DNA of 64,000 nucleotides, taken from contig JADKJW010000011.1 of NCBI GenBank assembly GCA_016720835.1, positions 76,998 through 140,997 of the forward strand, written 5' to 3'. The translations under genes and the position numbers were made by a program. Position 1 is the first letter of the stretch. Each line of letters opens with the position of its first letter. Origin of the DNA: Ignavibacteria bacterium (GTDB taxonomy: Bacteria; Bacteroidota; Ignavibacteria; SZUA-365). Below are positions 36,363-46,626 of this stretch, one piece after another. A model generated the notes under the pieces. That model was not told the DNA's origin. It did no database searches and saw nothing but the letters and a program-made list of their open reading frames with translations.

Positions 36363-39203
36363 ATGAACAAGAACCACCACATGCGAGCGGCGTTGCTGTG
36401 CGCAGTGATCGTCCTGCTGGCCGGCGCTGTCCGGGCGCAGGATGCGGCGAAGACGCCGGCCAAGGCCTATTCCCTCACCAGTCCGATTCCGCTCGATCCG
36501 AGTGTCCGCACCGGGAAACTCGACAACGGCATGGTGTTCTACATCAAGAAAAACGGCAAACCCGAGAAGCGCGCCGAGCTGCGCGTGGCGGTGAATGCCG
36601 GGTCCGTGCTCGAGAGCGACGCGCAGCAGGGCCTCGCGCACTTCTGCGAGCACATGGCCTTCAATGGCACGAAGAATTTCAAGAAGGACGAACTGGTCAA
36701 ATACCTCGAATCGATCGGCACGCGCTTCGGCGCCGACCTGAACGCCTATACCAGCTTCGACGAGACCGTGTACATGCTGCAGATCCCGACGGACAAGCCC
36801 GAACTGCTCGAGAAGGGCATGCAGGTGATCGAGGACTGGGCGCACAACATCAGCTTCGACGACGCCGAGATCGACAAGGAGCGCGGCGTCATCATCGAGG
36901 AAATGCGTTCGCGCAAGGGCGCCAGTCAGCGCATCGGCGAGAAGCAGTACCCCGTGCTCTTCCATAAGGCCAAATACGCGGACCGTCTCCCCATCGGCAA
37001 GGAAGACATTCTGAAATCCTTCAAGTACGAGACGCTGAAGGATTTCTACAGGCAATGGTACCGGCCCGACAACATGGCCATCGTCGCCGTGGGCGACTTC
37101 GACATGGACAAGGTCGAGAAGATGATCAAGGAGCATTTCGGACGCTTGCAGAATCCGTCCACTCCGCTGGATCGGCCCCTGATCCCGATCCCGGATCACG
37201 CCGAGACGCTGTACTCCATCGTCGCCGATCCGGAAGCCTCCGGCACCAGTGTGGGCGTGGTGTACAAGCATGAGCCGAAACCGGAGAAGAAGATCGTCGA
37301 CTACCGCCGCATGATGATCCAGGATCTCTACGAGGAAATGTTCAACGGCCGCCTGCAGGAACTCACGCAGCAGGCCAACCCGCCCTTCCTCGGCGGCTAC
37401 GCCTCGTACGGCGCTTTCGCGCGCGCGAAGGATGCCTTCCGCCTCGGCGTGCAGGTGGAGAACAACGGCGTGGAGCGCGGCCTCGAGGCCGTGCTGACCG
37501 AAGCCCTGCGCGCGCAGAAGCACGGCTTCACCGAGACCGAGCTCGAGCGCGCCAAGACGGACATGCTCCGCCAGTACGAAGAGGCCTTCAAGGAGAAGGA
37601 CAAGACGAACTCTGGCGGCCTGGTCATGGAATTCGTGCGCCACTTCCTGACGGAAGAACCCGCGCCGGGCATCGAGATGGAATACGAACTGCACAAGAAA
37701 TACCTGCCGTCGATCAAGGTCGGCGAGGTCAACGAGTACGCCGCCACGCTCACGCTCGAGCGCAACCAGGTGGTGACCGTGAGCCTGCCGGAGAAGGCGG
37801 GCGTGCGCGTGCCCACCGAGAAGGAACTCGCCGCCGTGTTCGCCGTGGTGCGCAACAAGACCGTGGAGCCGTACGTGGACAACGTCGCGAACAAGCCGCT
37901 CGTGGAAGTGCCCGCATCCAGCGCGACCATCGTGGACACGAAGGACGTGAAGGACCTCGGCCTCACCGTGTGGAAACTCTCGAACGGCATCCGCGTCATC
38001 ATCAAGCCGACGGAATTCAAGAACGACGAAATCCTGTTCTCGGGATACAGTCCGGGCGGACTCTCGCTGATCCCGGCGTCGGACTACGTGTCCGGCACGC
38101 TGGCGGCGCAGATCCTCGATCAGAGCGGGCTTGGCGAATTCGACGCGACGCAGCTCCGCAAGGCGCTGACCGGCAAGGTGGCCAACGTCTCGCCGACGCT
38201 CAGCGATCTGCAGGAGGGCTTCAACGGCAACGCCGCGCCGAAGGATCTCGAGACCATGCTGCAGCTCGTGTACATGTACTTCTCGAAGACGCGCATGGAC
38301 AGCGTCGCCTACCAGTCGCTCATGAAGCGCATGAAATCCATGCTCGAGAACATGGGCGCCCGTCCCGAGGCCGTGTTCAGCGACACCGTCGGCGTGACGA
38401 TGGCCTCGTACCATCCGCTGCGCAAACCGATGAGCGTGAAGCGCCTGGAGGAAGTGACGCTCGAAACGGCGTACAAGGTGTACCTGGACCGCTTCGCCGA
38501 CGCGAGCGGCTTCACCTTCATCTTCGTCGGCAACACCACGCCCGAGAAGCTCAAGCCGCTTGCCTTGAAGTATCTCGGCGCGCTGCCGTCCATCAAACGC
38601 AACGAGACGTGGAAGGACCTCGGCGTGCGCGTGCCCGAGGGCAAGGTCGAGAAGACCGTGAACAAGGGCATCGAGAAGAAGGGCATGGTGCTGATGGTGT
38701 TCACGGGTCCGCTGGACTGGAACGCGAAGGACCGTTACATCCTCTCCTCGCTCGGCGAGCTGATGAAGATCAAGCTGCGCGAGGAAGTCCGCGAGGAGAA
38801 GGGCGGCACCTACGGCGTGGGCGTCGGCGCCACGGGCTCGCGCAATCCGCGCTCCGAGTACCGCATCACCGTGAACTTCGGCTGCAATCCCGAGCGCGTG
38901 GACGAGCTGGTGAGCACCTCCTTCGACGTGCTGAAGAAGATCATCGCCAACGGCGCATCGGACGAGGACGTGAAGAAGATCCAGGAAATCCAGCGCCGCG
39001 AGCGCGAGAAGCAGTTGAAGGAAAACGGCTTCTGGCTCGGACGCCTCTCGCAGGCCTACAGCAACGGCGACGATCCCTCGGAAATGCTGCAGTTCAACAC
39101 CCTCGTGGACGGTCTCAACTCCGCCACCCTGCAGGCCGCCGCCGCCAAGTATCTGAAGCTCGACACCGTGAAGAAGTTCGTGCTGCTGCCGGAAGCCAAA
39201 TAG
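36363..39203 (+). CDS. Exported M16 (insulinase/pitrilysin) family zinc peptidase, copy 1
   Basis: 946 residues: a signal peptide (MRAALLCAVIVLLAGAVRAQ) then two M16 halves. The catalytic N-terminal domain has the inverted zinc motif H-F-C-E-H (HFCEHMAFNGTKNF, about residues 93-97) with the distal Glu in DKERGVIIEEMRSRKG. The second half (from about 520, LTVWKLSNGIRVIIKPTEF) lacks the motif and closes the chamber, as usual. It degrades peptides in the periplasm or envelope. ATG 36363 has GGAGA just upstream. It is followed by a near-duplicate gene and by a strong hairpin at 39360. Confidence 0.93.
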   Translation: MNKNHHMRAALLCAVIVLLAGAVRAQDAAKTPAKAYSLTSPIPLDPSVRTGKLDNGMVFYIKKNGKPEKRAELRVAVNAGSVLESDAQQGLAHFCEHMAFNGTKNFKKDELVKYLESIGTRFGADLNAYTSFDETVYMLQIPTDKPELLEKGMQVIEDWAHNISFDDAEIDKERGVIIEEMRSRKGASQRIGEKQYPVLFHKAKYADRLPIGKEDILKSFKYETLKDFYRQWYRPDNMAIVAVGDFDMDKVEKMIKEHFGRLQNPSTPLDRPLIPIPDHAETLYSIVADPEASGTSVGVVYKHEPKPEKKIVDYRRMMIQDLYEEMFNGRLQELTQQANPPFLGGYASYGAFARAKDAFRLGVQVENNGVERGLEAVLTEALRAQKHGFTETELERAKTDMLRQYEEAFKEKDKTNSGGLVMEFVRHFLTEEPAPGIEMEYELHKKYLPSIKVGEVNEYAATLTLERNQVVTVSLPEKAGVRVPTEKELAAVFAVVRNKTVEPYVDNVANKPLVEVPASSATIVDTKDVKDLGLTVWKLSNGIRVIIKPTEFKNDEILFSGYSPGGLSLIPASDYVSGTLAAQILDQSGLGEFDATQLRKALTGKVANVSPTLSDLQEGFNGNAAPKDLETMLQLVYMYFSKTRMDSVAYQSLMKRMKSMLENMGARPEAVFSDTVGVTMASYHPLRKPMSVKRLEEVTLETAYKVYLDRFADASGFTFIFVGNTTPEKLKPLALKYLGALPSIKRNETWKDLGVRVPEGKVEKTVNKGIEKKGMVLMVFTGPLDWNAKDRYILSSLGELMKIKLREEVREEKGGTYGVGVGATGSRNPRSEYRITVNFGCNPERVDELVSTSFDVLKKIIANGASDEDVKKIQEIQRREREKQLKENGFWLGRLSQAYSNGDDPSEMLQFNTLVDGLNSATLQAAAAKYLKLDTVKKFVLLPEAK

Positions 39204-39505
39204 CAGGACGCGAAACGCAGGCAGTCACCCCGAGCGCAGACGCCGCAGGCGTCGGAGTCGAGGGGGCGAATTTCCGATTTCGGATTGAAGAGGTGATGAC
39301 CTTGTAGCGGTTTCGCCTCACAGAGAGACGGACGATCTCGATACGTCCAATGCAGAGAAGGAAGGGTCCGATTGACATCGTCGATCGGACCCTTCCGTTT
39401 CAGGCCGACATCGTTCCGGTACCGGGGAGAGGCCTTTCGTGTCAGTCACAAAAACAGTATGTTCAACCGAATAAGATAATGTCGTCCTATACTATCGGGG
39501 GATCG
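39204..39505. other. Intergenic region between the two M16 genes
   Basis: No gene. It holds a dispersed phrase (GTCACCCCGAGCG ... GTCGAGGGGG, about 39225-39265), a GATTTCGGATTGAAGAG stretch of the heptamer type, and the terminator hairpin at 39360-39396. Confidence 0.6.
39360..39400 (+). terminator. Hairpin terminator between M16 genes
   Basis: GGAAGGGTCCGAT pairs perfectly with ATCGGACCCTTCC over 13 bp (11-nt loop), followed by GTTT. It implies the second M16 gene has its own promoter. Confidence 0.6.
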
Positions 39506-42343
39506 ATGAACATGTCACGCGTCACTCGTCCTGTCTTGCTCGCCGTGCTGCTGCTCGCGGTCGGAACGCTCACCGCGCAGGAGAAACCGAAAACGCCGGC
39601 GAAATCGTACTCGCTCGGCAGCGCCATTCCGCTCAATCCCGACGTGCGCACGGGGGTGCTGCCGAACGGACTCACGTACTTCATCCTGAAGAACGCCAAG
39701 CCCGAGCAGCGCGCGGAGCTGCGTCTCGCGGTCAACGCGGGCTCGGTGCTGGAGACGGACGAGCAGCAGGGCCTCGCGCACTTCTGCGAGCACATGGCCT
39801 TCAACGGCACGAAGAATTTCAAGAAGGACGAACTCGTCAAGTACCTCGAATCCATCGGCACGCGCTTCGGCAACGACCTCAACGCGTACACCGGCTTCGA
39901 TGAAACCGTGTACATGCTGCAGATCCCGACGGACAAGCCGGGATTGCTCGAGCAGGGCATGCAGGTGATCGAGGACTGGGCGCACAACGTGAGCTTCGAC
40001 GACGCGGAAATCGACAAGGAACGCGGCGTCATCATCGAGGAAATGCGCTCGCGCAAGGGCGCCAGCATGCGCATCATCGAAAAGCAGTATCCGGTGATGT
40101 TCCACAACTCCAAGTACGCGCAGCGCCTCCCCATCGGCAAGGAAGACATTCTGAAATCCTTCAAATACGAGACACTGAAGAATTTCTACAAAACCTGGTA
40201 CCGGCCCGACAACATGGCCGTGATAGCGGTCGGCACCTTCGACGTGGACAAGATGGAGGCAATGATCAAGGAGCACTTCGGGCGTATCGGGAAGCCGGAG
40301 ACCCCGCTGGCACGTCCCGTCATCGAGGTGCCGGATCACGCGGAAGTGCTGTACTCGATCGTCTCCGATCCCGAGGCGCCCGGAACCATGCTCGAGGTGA
40401 TGTCCAAGCGCGAGCCGCGGCGCGACAAGAAGGTGGTCGACTACCGGAAAACCATGATCGTCAATGCCTGGCAGACGATGTTCAACGCGCGGCTGGACGA
40501 GCTGCGGCAGAAGGCCAACCCGCCGTTCACCTACGGCTACGGATACAACGGCACGCTGGCGCGCGCGAAGGACGCGATGCACCTCGCGGCGCAGGTGGAG
40601 AACACGGGCGTGGAGCGCGGACTCGAGGCGCTGCTCACCGAGGCGCTGCGCGCGCAGAAGCACGGCTTCGCCGAGAGCGAACTCGAACGCGCGAAAACCA
40701 ACACGCTGCGCCGTTACGAGGAAATGTTCAACGAGCGCGACAAGACGAAATCGAACCTGTATGCCGACGAGCTCGTGCGGTATTTCCTGAGCGAGGAAGT
40801 CGCGCCGGGCATCGCCATCGAATACGATTTGCAGAAGAAATACCTGCCCTCGGTGAAGGTCGCGGAAGTGAACGAGTATGCCGCCTCCCTCACGCTCGAC
40901 AAGAACCAGGTCGTGACCGTCAGCATCCCGGAGAAGGACGGCCTTCGCGTGCCGGAGCGCAAGGACCTCGAAGCGGTGTTCACCGCCACGAAGGGCAAGA
41001 CGGTGGAGCCGTATGTGGACGAAGTATCCAACGCCCCGCTGGTGGAAGTGCCCGCATCGAACGTGACCATCGCGAAGACCAGGGAACTGAAGGATCTCGG
41101 CGTCACCGAATGGACGCTCTCGAACGGCATTCGCGTCGTGATCAAGCCGACGGATTTCAAGAACGACGAGATCCAGTTCTCCGCGTATTCGCCGGGCGGA
41201 CTCTCGCTGATTCCGGACAGCGTGTACGTGTCCGGCACGCAGGCGGCGGACATCGTCAATGAAAGCGGCCTGGGCGAACTCGACGCCGTGCAGCTCACGA
41301 AGCGGCTCACGGGCAAGATCGCCAACGTGTCGCCGACGATCAGCGAACTCGAGGAGGGCTTCTACGGGCAGGCCGCGCCGAAGGATCTCGAGGTCATGTT
41401 CCAGATGCTGTACATGTACTTCATGCAGCCGCGCAAGGACACCACGGCGTACCAGTCCATGATGACGCGGCAGAAGACGATGTACGACGGCATGAGCGCC
41501 TACCCCGAATACGTGTTCATCGATTCGGTCACGTCGCTGCTCTCGCAACGGCATCTGCGCGGCCGCATGATGAGCACCAAGGTGCTCGAGGAAGCCCGGC
41601 TGGAGAGCGCCTTCCGCCTCTACCGCGAACGCTTCTCCGATGCGGGCGACTATACCATGTTTTTCGTGGGCAACATCACGCCCGAGGCGCTGAAGCCCCT
41701 GGCTCTCAAGTATCTCGGCGCACTGCCGGTGACGCAGCGGAAGGAGACCTGGCGGGATGTCGGTCCGCGCATGCCCGAGGGCGCACTGGAAAAAACCGTG
41801 TACAAGGGCATGGAGAAGAAGTGCATGGTGGTGCAGCTTTTCAACGGTCCCTTCGAATGGACGATGCAGAACCGCTACGACCTCTCCGCGCTCAAGGAGC
41901 TGATGATGATCAAGCTGCGCGAGGAGATCCGCGAGGAGAAGGGCGGCACGTACGGGGTCGGCGTCGACGCGTCACCCACGAAGCAGCCGCGATCGGAATA
42001 CGTGATTTCGGTGAACTTCGGCTGCAACCCCGAACGCGTCGAGGAGCTGCTGAACACCGCCAACTCCGTGCTCAGGAAAATCATCGCCGAGGGCGCTTCG
42101 GACGAGGATCTGAAGAAGATCCAGGAGATTCAGCGCCGCGAGCGCGAGAAGGCCGTGAAGGAAAACAGCTTCTGGCTGCAGCGCCTGCAGCAGTCGTACT
42201 CGATGGGCGACGATCCAGCGCAGATTCTCACCTATAACACTTTCGTTGACGGTCTCACCTCGAAGGCCATACAGCAGGCCGCCGCGAAGTACTTCACCTT
42301 CGACAAGGCGAAGAAGTTTGTGCTGCTGCCCGAGAAAAAATAA
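39506..42343 (+). CDS. Exported M16 family zinc peptidase, copy 2
   Basis: 945 residues, same architecture as copy 1: signal peptide (LLAVLLLAVGTLTAQ), active N-terminal half with HFCEHMAFNGTKNF and DKERGVIIEEMRSRKG, inactive second half from LGVTEWTLSNGIRVVIKPTDF. Long stretches of DNA are almost identical to copy 1 (for example 39770-39860 with 36625-36725), so the pair comes from tandem duplication with conserved or converted segments. The halves differ more in the substrate-facing middle (for example PPFTYGYGYNGTLARAKDAM against PPFLGGYASYGAFARAKDAF), suggesting different specificities. Start ATG 39506 (or 39512). Confidence 0.93.
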   Translation: MNMSRVTRPVLLAVLLLAVGTLTAQEKPKTPAKSYSLGSAIPLNPDVRTGVLPNGLTYFILKNAKPEQRAELRLAVNAGSVLETDEQQGLAHFCEHMAFNGTKNFKKDELVKYLESIGTRFGNDLNAYTGFDETVYMLQIPTDKPGLLEQGMQVIEDWAHNVSFDDAEIDKERGVIIEEMRSRKGASMRIIEKQYPVMFHNSKYAQRLPIGKEDILKSFKYETLKNFYKTWYRPDNMAVIAVGTFDVDKMEAMIKEHFGRIGKPETPLARPVIEVPDHAEVLYSIVSDPEAPGTMLEVMSKREPRRDKKVVDYRKTMIVNAWQTMFNARLDELRQKANPPFTYGYGYNGTLARAKDAMHLAAQVENTGVERGLEALLTEALRAQKHGFAESELERAKTNTLRRYEEMFNERDKTKSNLYADELVRYFLSEEVAPGIAIEYDLQKKYLPSVKVAEVNEYAASLTLDKNQVVTVSIPEKDGLRVPERKDLEAVFTATKGKTVEPYVDEVSNAPLVEVPASNVTIAKTRELKDLGVTEWTLSNGIRVVIKPTDFKNDEIQFSAYSPGGLSLIPDSVYVSGTQAADIVNESGLGELDAVQLTKRLTGKIANVSPTISELEEGFYGQAAPKDLEVMFQMLYMYFMQPRKDTTAYQSMMTRQKTMYDGMSAYPEYVFIDSVTSLLSQRHLRGRMMSTKVLEEARLESAFRLYRERFSDAGDYTMFFVGNITPEALKPLALKYLGALPVTQRKETWRDVGPRMPEGALEKTVYKGMEKKCMVVQLFNGPFEWTMQNRYDLSALKELMMIKLREEIREEKGGTYGVGVDASPTKQPRSEYVISVNFGCNPERVEELLNTANSVLRKIIAEGASDEDLKKIQEIQRREREKAVKENSFWLQRLQQSYSMGDDPAQILTYNTFVDGLTSKAIQQAAAKYFTFDKAKKFVLLPEKK

Positions 42344-42426
42344 CGCGATTTCGAAATTCGGATTTCCGATTTCGGATTGAAGAAGGGGGATCGGAGATTG
42401 AAGATTGAAGATGGATGATTGACGAA

Positions 42427-42472
42427 GAGTGCCCTGAAGATGTTCGCTTTCGTGCGATGCTTCAGGGCACTC
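42427..42472. terminator. Bidirectional hairpin terminator
   Basis: GAGTGCCCTGAAG (42427-42439) pairs perfectly with CTTCAGGGCACTC (42460-42472). It sits between the convergent M16 copy 2 and the zinc-protease lipoprotein. Upstream (42396-42423) are GATTGAA heptamers. Confidence 0.65.
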
Positions 42473-42492
42473 GTTCGTACAATGTCCGCTGA

Positions 42493-44569
42493 CTATTTCG
42501 TCACGACATCCAGCGCTTTGGCGGCGGCGGTGAGCAGCGGTTCGGTGGAGATGGGCGCGCCGACGGCGCTGCGCATCCACAGGTCGGGAGAGACGCCGCC
42601 GATCTTGCACATGCGTTCCATTTCGGTCGCGAGCGAGCGGGTTTTCATGTACTCCTCGAGCTGGAAGGAGATGATGTGCCCGAGTGAATAGTCCGGCGTG
42701 TACATGCCCGCGTCGATCGTGTGCGAGTAGATGGCGAGGAGCGGCACGTCCCTGACGCCGAACACCGGCGCGTAGTACTCGTTCCAGACATCCTTCGCGA
42801 TGCCGGTGATTGCGTCCTTGAACTGCGCGGGCGACGCGTCGGGATGCGCGTACAGCCAGCGCCAGGCGCGCATGTCGATGAGTCCCACGCCGGCGATTTC
42901 CGAAGGTGGACCAGAACACGTCGATGGCGCTCAGCGCCTCGGCGTCGGGATCCTTCTTCGTGAAGCCGAACAGCGCGAGGTCGCGCGACTGGAACACGAA
43001 GGCGAAGCCCTCGGTGAAGGCGGTGTTCGGCACGCCGCGCAGCAGCGTGTGGTCGATGCCCTGGAAGGAGAAGGTCTGCTCCACGTTATGCCCGAGTTCG
43101 TGGATCGCGATGTTGTAGCCCTTGTAGTTCATGCCGGTCGCGGCGATGCGCGTCCGCAGGTGCGCGTTGTCGGTCAGGCGTCCGGCCTCCATCGCATGTC
43201 CCGCGCCGCGCGAGGGATCGACGGTGATGCGCTGCGCGAGCCAGGCCGCCTTGTCCTTCGAGAAGCCCAGCCCGGCGAGGATGTTCGGCAGGTCGCGCTG
43301 CACGGCGTCCACGGTCGGGTACTTCTTCGCGACGATCGCGTCGAGTTCCGCCTCGGTGAAAGGCGGACGCGACTTGAAGCCGTTGTACCAGACGTCGAAC
43401 GGTTCGAGCGGACGGCCAAGGCGCGTGGAGATCAGGGCGCCGACGCGCTTCGCGAGCGGAGAGGATAGCACGGAGGTCAGGAGCGCTTCGACTTCCTGCT
43501 CCGGGATTTCCCGGCTGCGCTTGAACTTCCTGTCGATGTAGGTCGGCTCGTCGGGGTAGTACGGATCGAGCTGCCGCTCCGCCTGAAAGATCGCGAGCCA
43601 TTTCGCGTAGCGCACGTCGGCTTCGGCCGTGGCGCTGACCTCTTTGAGGCCCGATCCCGCGCGGGCGGCGACGGTATTCGCCGCGGGCGCCCAGTCGACC
43701 TTCGGGTTGTCGATCACCGCCGCGGGGATGGTCTGCGCGATGATGTGTTCCATGACCGCGCGTATCATGCGCTGGCGTTCGAGACCGCCGGGCAGTCCGT
43801 ACTGCGCCTTCAATTCGTCGCGCAGGCCCCAGTGCGTGATGAGTTTCAGGCCTTCGGGGAAGGGCCGCGCCCCGCCCGCGTCGAGCAGCGAGTTCATGTG
43901 GATGTTGTAGGAGGCGATGTACGCGTCGGCGATTGCGTAGGCCGACGTCGCGGCCTGATTCGCCTCGGCCGGGATGCGCGTCGCGAATCGCGATGCCAGC
44001 CGGGCTTCCGCCCATTGGCGGCGCGTCCAGGAGGGTCCGTCCTTCAGCCGCTGCTCGAGCGTGGTGAGCGGAAAATTCAGCAGCGCGACGAAGGCGAGCT
44101 TCGTCTTGAAGAAATCGTCGCTGGCGTGCACCGCGGGAGAGAATTCGCTGAACAGCGCGTCCGAGGGAAGCGGCGGCCCGAGATCGAGATCCGTCGGACG
44201 GCGCAGGTCGCGGCCGAGTTCAGTCATCGTACCTTCGATGAGCATCAGATTGTGCTCGAAGCGTCGGAAGGTGGCGTTGAGCGCCGCGCTGTCGGCGCAG
44301 AAATGTTCCGTGCAGAACGCCGTGAAGTCCTTCTCCGTACCATCCTCCGCGCGCCAGAGCGCGGCCGCCTGCTTCACGCCGCGCTCGATGCGTTCAGCCG
44401 CGGCGCCAGGATGGCTGCCGGCGACTGCGGAAATCGTGGCGCTGATCGCGGCATCGGAAATGGCGGCGCTGTGCATGGGTGCATTCTTCGATGTGGGGGA
44501 ACAGGCGGAAAGCAGAATTGCGAGGACGCTGAAGAGCAGAAGGCTGAAGCGCGAGGCGGGAGCGGACAT
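42493..44569 (-). CDS. Lipoprotein zinc metallopeptidase (HExxH) with one frameshift
   Basis: About 690 residues once two frames are joined. A lipobox signal (LLLFSVLAILLSACSP) predicts a lipid-anchored envelope protein. A helical domain follows, then the zinc motif HELGHN in NYKGYNIAIHELGHNVEQTF near residue 488, and a third-ligand Glu in NTAFTEGFAFVFQSRDLALFG about 30 residues on: a gluzincin arrangement. At about 42900 the frame breaks: STF in one frame continues as EIAGVGLIDMRAWRWLYAHPD in the other, running to the stop at 42493. Removing one base of CC at 42900-42901 restores it. Indel or young pseudogene. Family beyond gluzincin not recognised. Confidence 0.8.
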
Positions 44570-44668
44570 GGGAACCTCACAGATGGGGGGGCGTATTCCG
44601 CTAACATAGTCCGTCCGGAATCGGACGGCAAACGGCAGAAGGCGGGAAGGCGAGAAGGATCCGCCCGA

Positions 44669-45133
44669 TCAGTCCGCCTGTTCGTCAGGCGCAGGATCGC
44701 TCGAGAACAGACTGATGACTTGCTGCTCGTGTCCGGATTCTTCTTCCGCGAGTTGCAGGAACAGCGCGCGAATGGCCGGCGTCGTACTGCTCGCCGCGAG
44801 ACGCTGGAACAGCTGCGCGGCGCGCTGCTCACGTCTGATCGCCAGCTGCACGATGTCGTCCATGGATGAATGCTCGTCGAGCGTCACATAGACGGCGTGA
44901 CCGCGGGCGATCTCATCCGCAACGTCGGGCGTGTCCAGCGGCTGTGCGGTATCGATCTCCCCCGACGCCTTCAGGGCATGGAGGCGGCGCTCATGCGAAC
45001 GTTCCTCTTCGACAAGTTCGAGCAGGAAGTCCCTCGCCGACGCATCGCTCACGACGGTGGAAAGGTGCTTGTACAGGATCTGTGATTTCAACTCGTGCTG
45101 AATGGCGACATTCAGCAGATCTCCGATGGTCAT
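44669..45133 (-). CDS. Ferritin-like (rubrerythrin-type) diiron protein
   Basis: 154 residues forming a four-helix bundle. Iron-ligand motifs recur as in rubrerythrin/bacterioferritin relatives: Glu in AIQHELKSQILY, E-x2-x-H in VEEERSHERRLH, Glu in AIRREQRAAQLF and EEESGHEQQVI near the C-terminus. No rubredoxin-type Cys4 domain, so an erythrin-like oxidative-stress or iron role is the best reading. The start at 45133 lies 190 nt from the divergent membrane-protein gene. Confidence 0.82.
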   Translation of the reverse strand: MTIGDLLNVAIQHELKSQILYKHLSTVVSDASARDFLLELVEEERSHERRLHALKASGEIDTAQPLDTPDVADEIARGHAVYVTLDEHSSMDDIVQLAIRREQRAAQLFQRLAASSTTPAIRALFLQLAEEESGHEQQVISLFSSDPAPDEQAD

Positions 45134-45323
45134 GCGTTATTCGCCGCTGGTGGTTGGAAGATGCGTTCGCCGGGATGACAATATATTGAAATCTTGTTTG
45201 TCCGAAACATGCCGGAAAGGGGAAAAACGCGTCCTCTGAATCAGGATACCCGGAATTTGCATTTCAATTCCCTTCGTCGGCATATTCCGCTTCGGGTTTG
45301 TCCATTTCCACCGCGAGGCAACC

Positions 45324-46223
45324 ATGGCACGACGCATCACTCTCTGGGCAGTCGCTCTCCTCATCACCCTGGGGTCGGCCTACTGGCAGCGCAAGACGGG
45401 TCCCACGTATCCCGTTTCGGGGAACGTGGAATTCGGCGGGACCGTCGTCGAGTACCATCTCGACCGCTCACACAGTACCGAGAGCGACCAGGAGGTCGTG
45501 ATCATCGCGCCGAACACCAGGATCCGCGGCCGGGTGCTGTATCGCCGCCTCAACAGCGCCGACGTGTGGACGGGTCTCCCGCTTCTGCGCGAAGGGGACC
45601 GGCTTCTCTGCGCGCTGCCGAAGCAGCCTCCGGCCGGAAAACTCGAATATTCCGCGGAACTGTTCTTTGGAGAAGAGCGTCTGACGCTTCCATTGGACGG
45701 GAAAGCCGTGGTGACACGTTTCAAGGGGGACGTCCCCGACTGGGTCCTCATTCCGCATGTGATATTCATGTTCCTGGCGATGCTCTTTTCCACGCGCGCC
45801 GGACTGGAAGCATGTTTCCGCGACGGCAAGAGCCGCAAGCTTGCGGTCTGGACAATTTCCCTTCTTTTCATCGGTGGTCTGCTCCTCGGTCCGGTTGTCC
45901 AGAAGTTCGCCTTCGGCGAGTACTGGACGGGCATTCCTTACGGGACGGATTTGACGGATAACAAGACCTTGATCGCCTTCATCGCCTGGGCGGTGGCCTG
46001 CGTCGCCGTCTGGAACCGGAACATCCGCATTTCGCATCCGGGGCGCAGGTGGTTCGTGGTGTTCGCCTCCGTGGTCATGCTTGCCATCTACGTCATTCCG
46101 CACAGCATGTGGGGTTCCGAACTCAAGCACGAGACTCCAGCCGACAACGGCTCCGCGCCAATCTCCATGACGGATGCGTCCCTGCTCGAGGAACGCTGCC
46201 TTCCGGTCATACCACGAGGCTAG
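45324..46223 (+). CDS. Conserved multi-pass membrane protein of unknown function
   Basis: 299 residues. An N-terminal membrane segment (ITLWAVALLITLGSAYW) is followed by an extracytoplasmic beta-rich domain (about 25-140: YPVSGNVEFGGTVVEYHLDRSH ... KLEYSAELFFGEERLTLPL) and four further helices (VLIPHVIFMFLAMLF, LAVWTISLLFIGGLLLG, LIAFIAWAVACVAVW, WFVVFASVVMLAIYVIPHSMWGSEL). The W-G-S-E-L-K end is distinctive. Not recognised; probably co-transcribed with the small membrane protein 29 nt downstream. Confidence 0.72.
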   Translation: MARRITLWAVALLITLGSAYWQRKTGPTYPVSGNVEFGGTVVEYHLDRSHSTESDQEVVIIAPNTRIRGRVLYRRLNSADVWTGLPLLREGDRLLCALPKQPPAGKLEYSAELFFGEERLTLPLDGKAVVTRFKGDVPDWVLIPHVIFMFLAMLFSTRAGLEACFRDGKSRKLAVWTISLLFIGGLLLGPVVQKFAFGEYWTGIPYGTDLTDNKTLIAFIAWAVACVAVWNRNIRISHPGRRWFVVFASVVMLAIYVIPHSMWGSELKHETPADNGSAPISMTDASLLEERCLPVIPRG

Positions 46224-46252
46224 CCCGCTCGACTGGCGAGGAGCGACGACTC

Positions 46253-46552
46253 ATGCCGCAGTTCTACCAGAAACGCGAGGGCGCTCCTCCGGGGTCGCGG
46301 CTCTACGATGCGACCGCCCTCGCCGGTGTGGTGTCGATATTCCTCGCGCCGGCCCTCGCGCTCCTGGCGGGCGCGGGCTCGATGCTCGCAGGCACTCTCG
46401 GGTACGCAGGGATCGCCCTGTTCGTGGGCGGTATCGCCGCGCGCTACGGCTTTGCCGAAGACCCCCGGCCACCGTTGCAACTGCTGAAGAATCTGCTCGT
46501 GTCCGCGGTGTTTTCCGGAGTGTTCTACCTGATATACCTTTTCGTCTTGTGA
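46253..46552 (+). CDS. Small membrane protein (three helices)
   Basis: 99 residues: a short cytoplasmic start (MPQFYQKREGAPPGSRLYD) and hydrophobic helices (ALAGVVSIFLAPALALLAG, LGYAGIALFVGGIAARY, LLKNLLVSAVFSGVFYLIYLFVL). ATG 46253 with GAGGAG about 9 nt upstream; the longer in-frame extension lies inside the previous gene. Likely an operon partner of the upstream membrane protein. Function unknown. Confidence 0.68.
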   Translation: MPQFYQKREGAPPGSRLYDATALAGVVSIFLAPALALLAGAGSMLAGTLGYAGIALFVGGIAARYGFAEDPRPPLQLLKNLLVSAVFSGVFYLIYLFVL

Positions 46553-46626
46553 CCTCCGCAGTTCGCGTCGCGCAATGGGCGACGCGAACGGCAGAGCTGC
46601 GGAGCGGAGTTGAAAGAGCGGAACGG

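Noticed and set aside
36312..41554. Two long minus-strand frames opposite the M16 genes
   Set aside because: Similar to each other only because the M16 genes are duplicates; His/Val/Leu-rich shadow composition.
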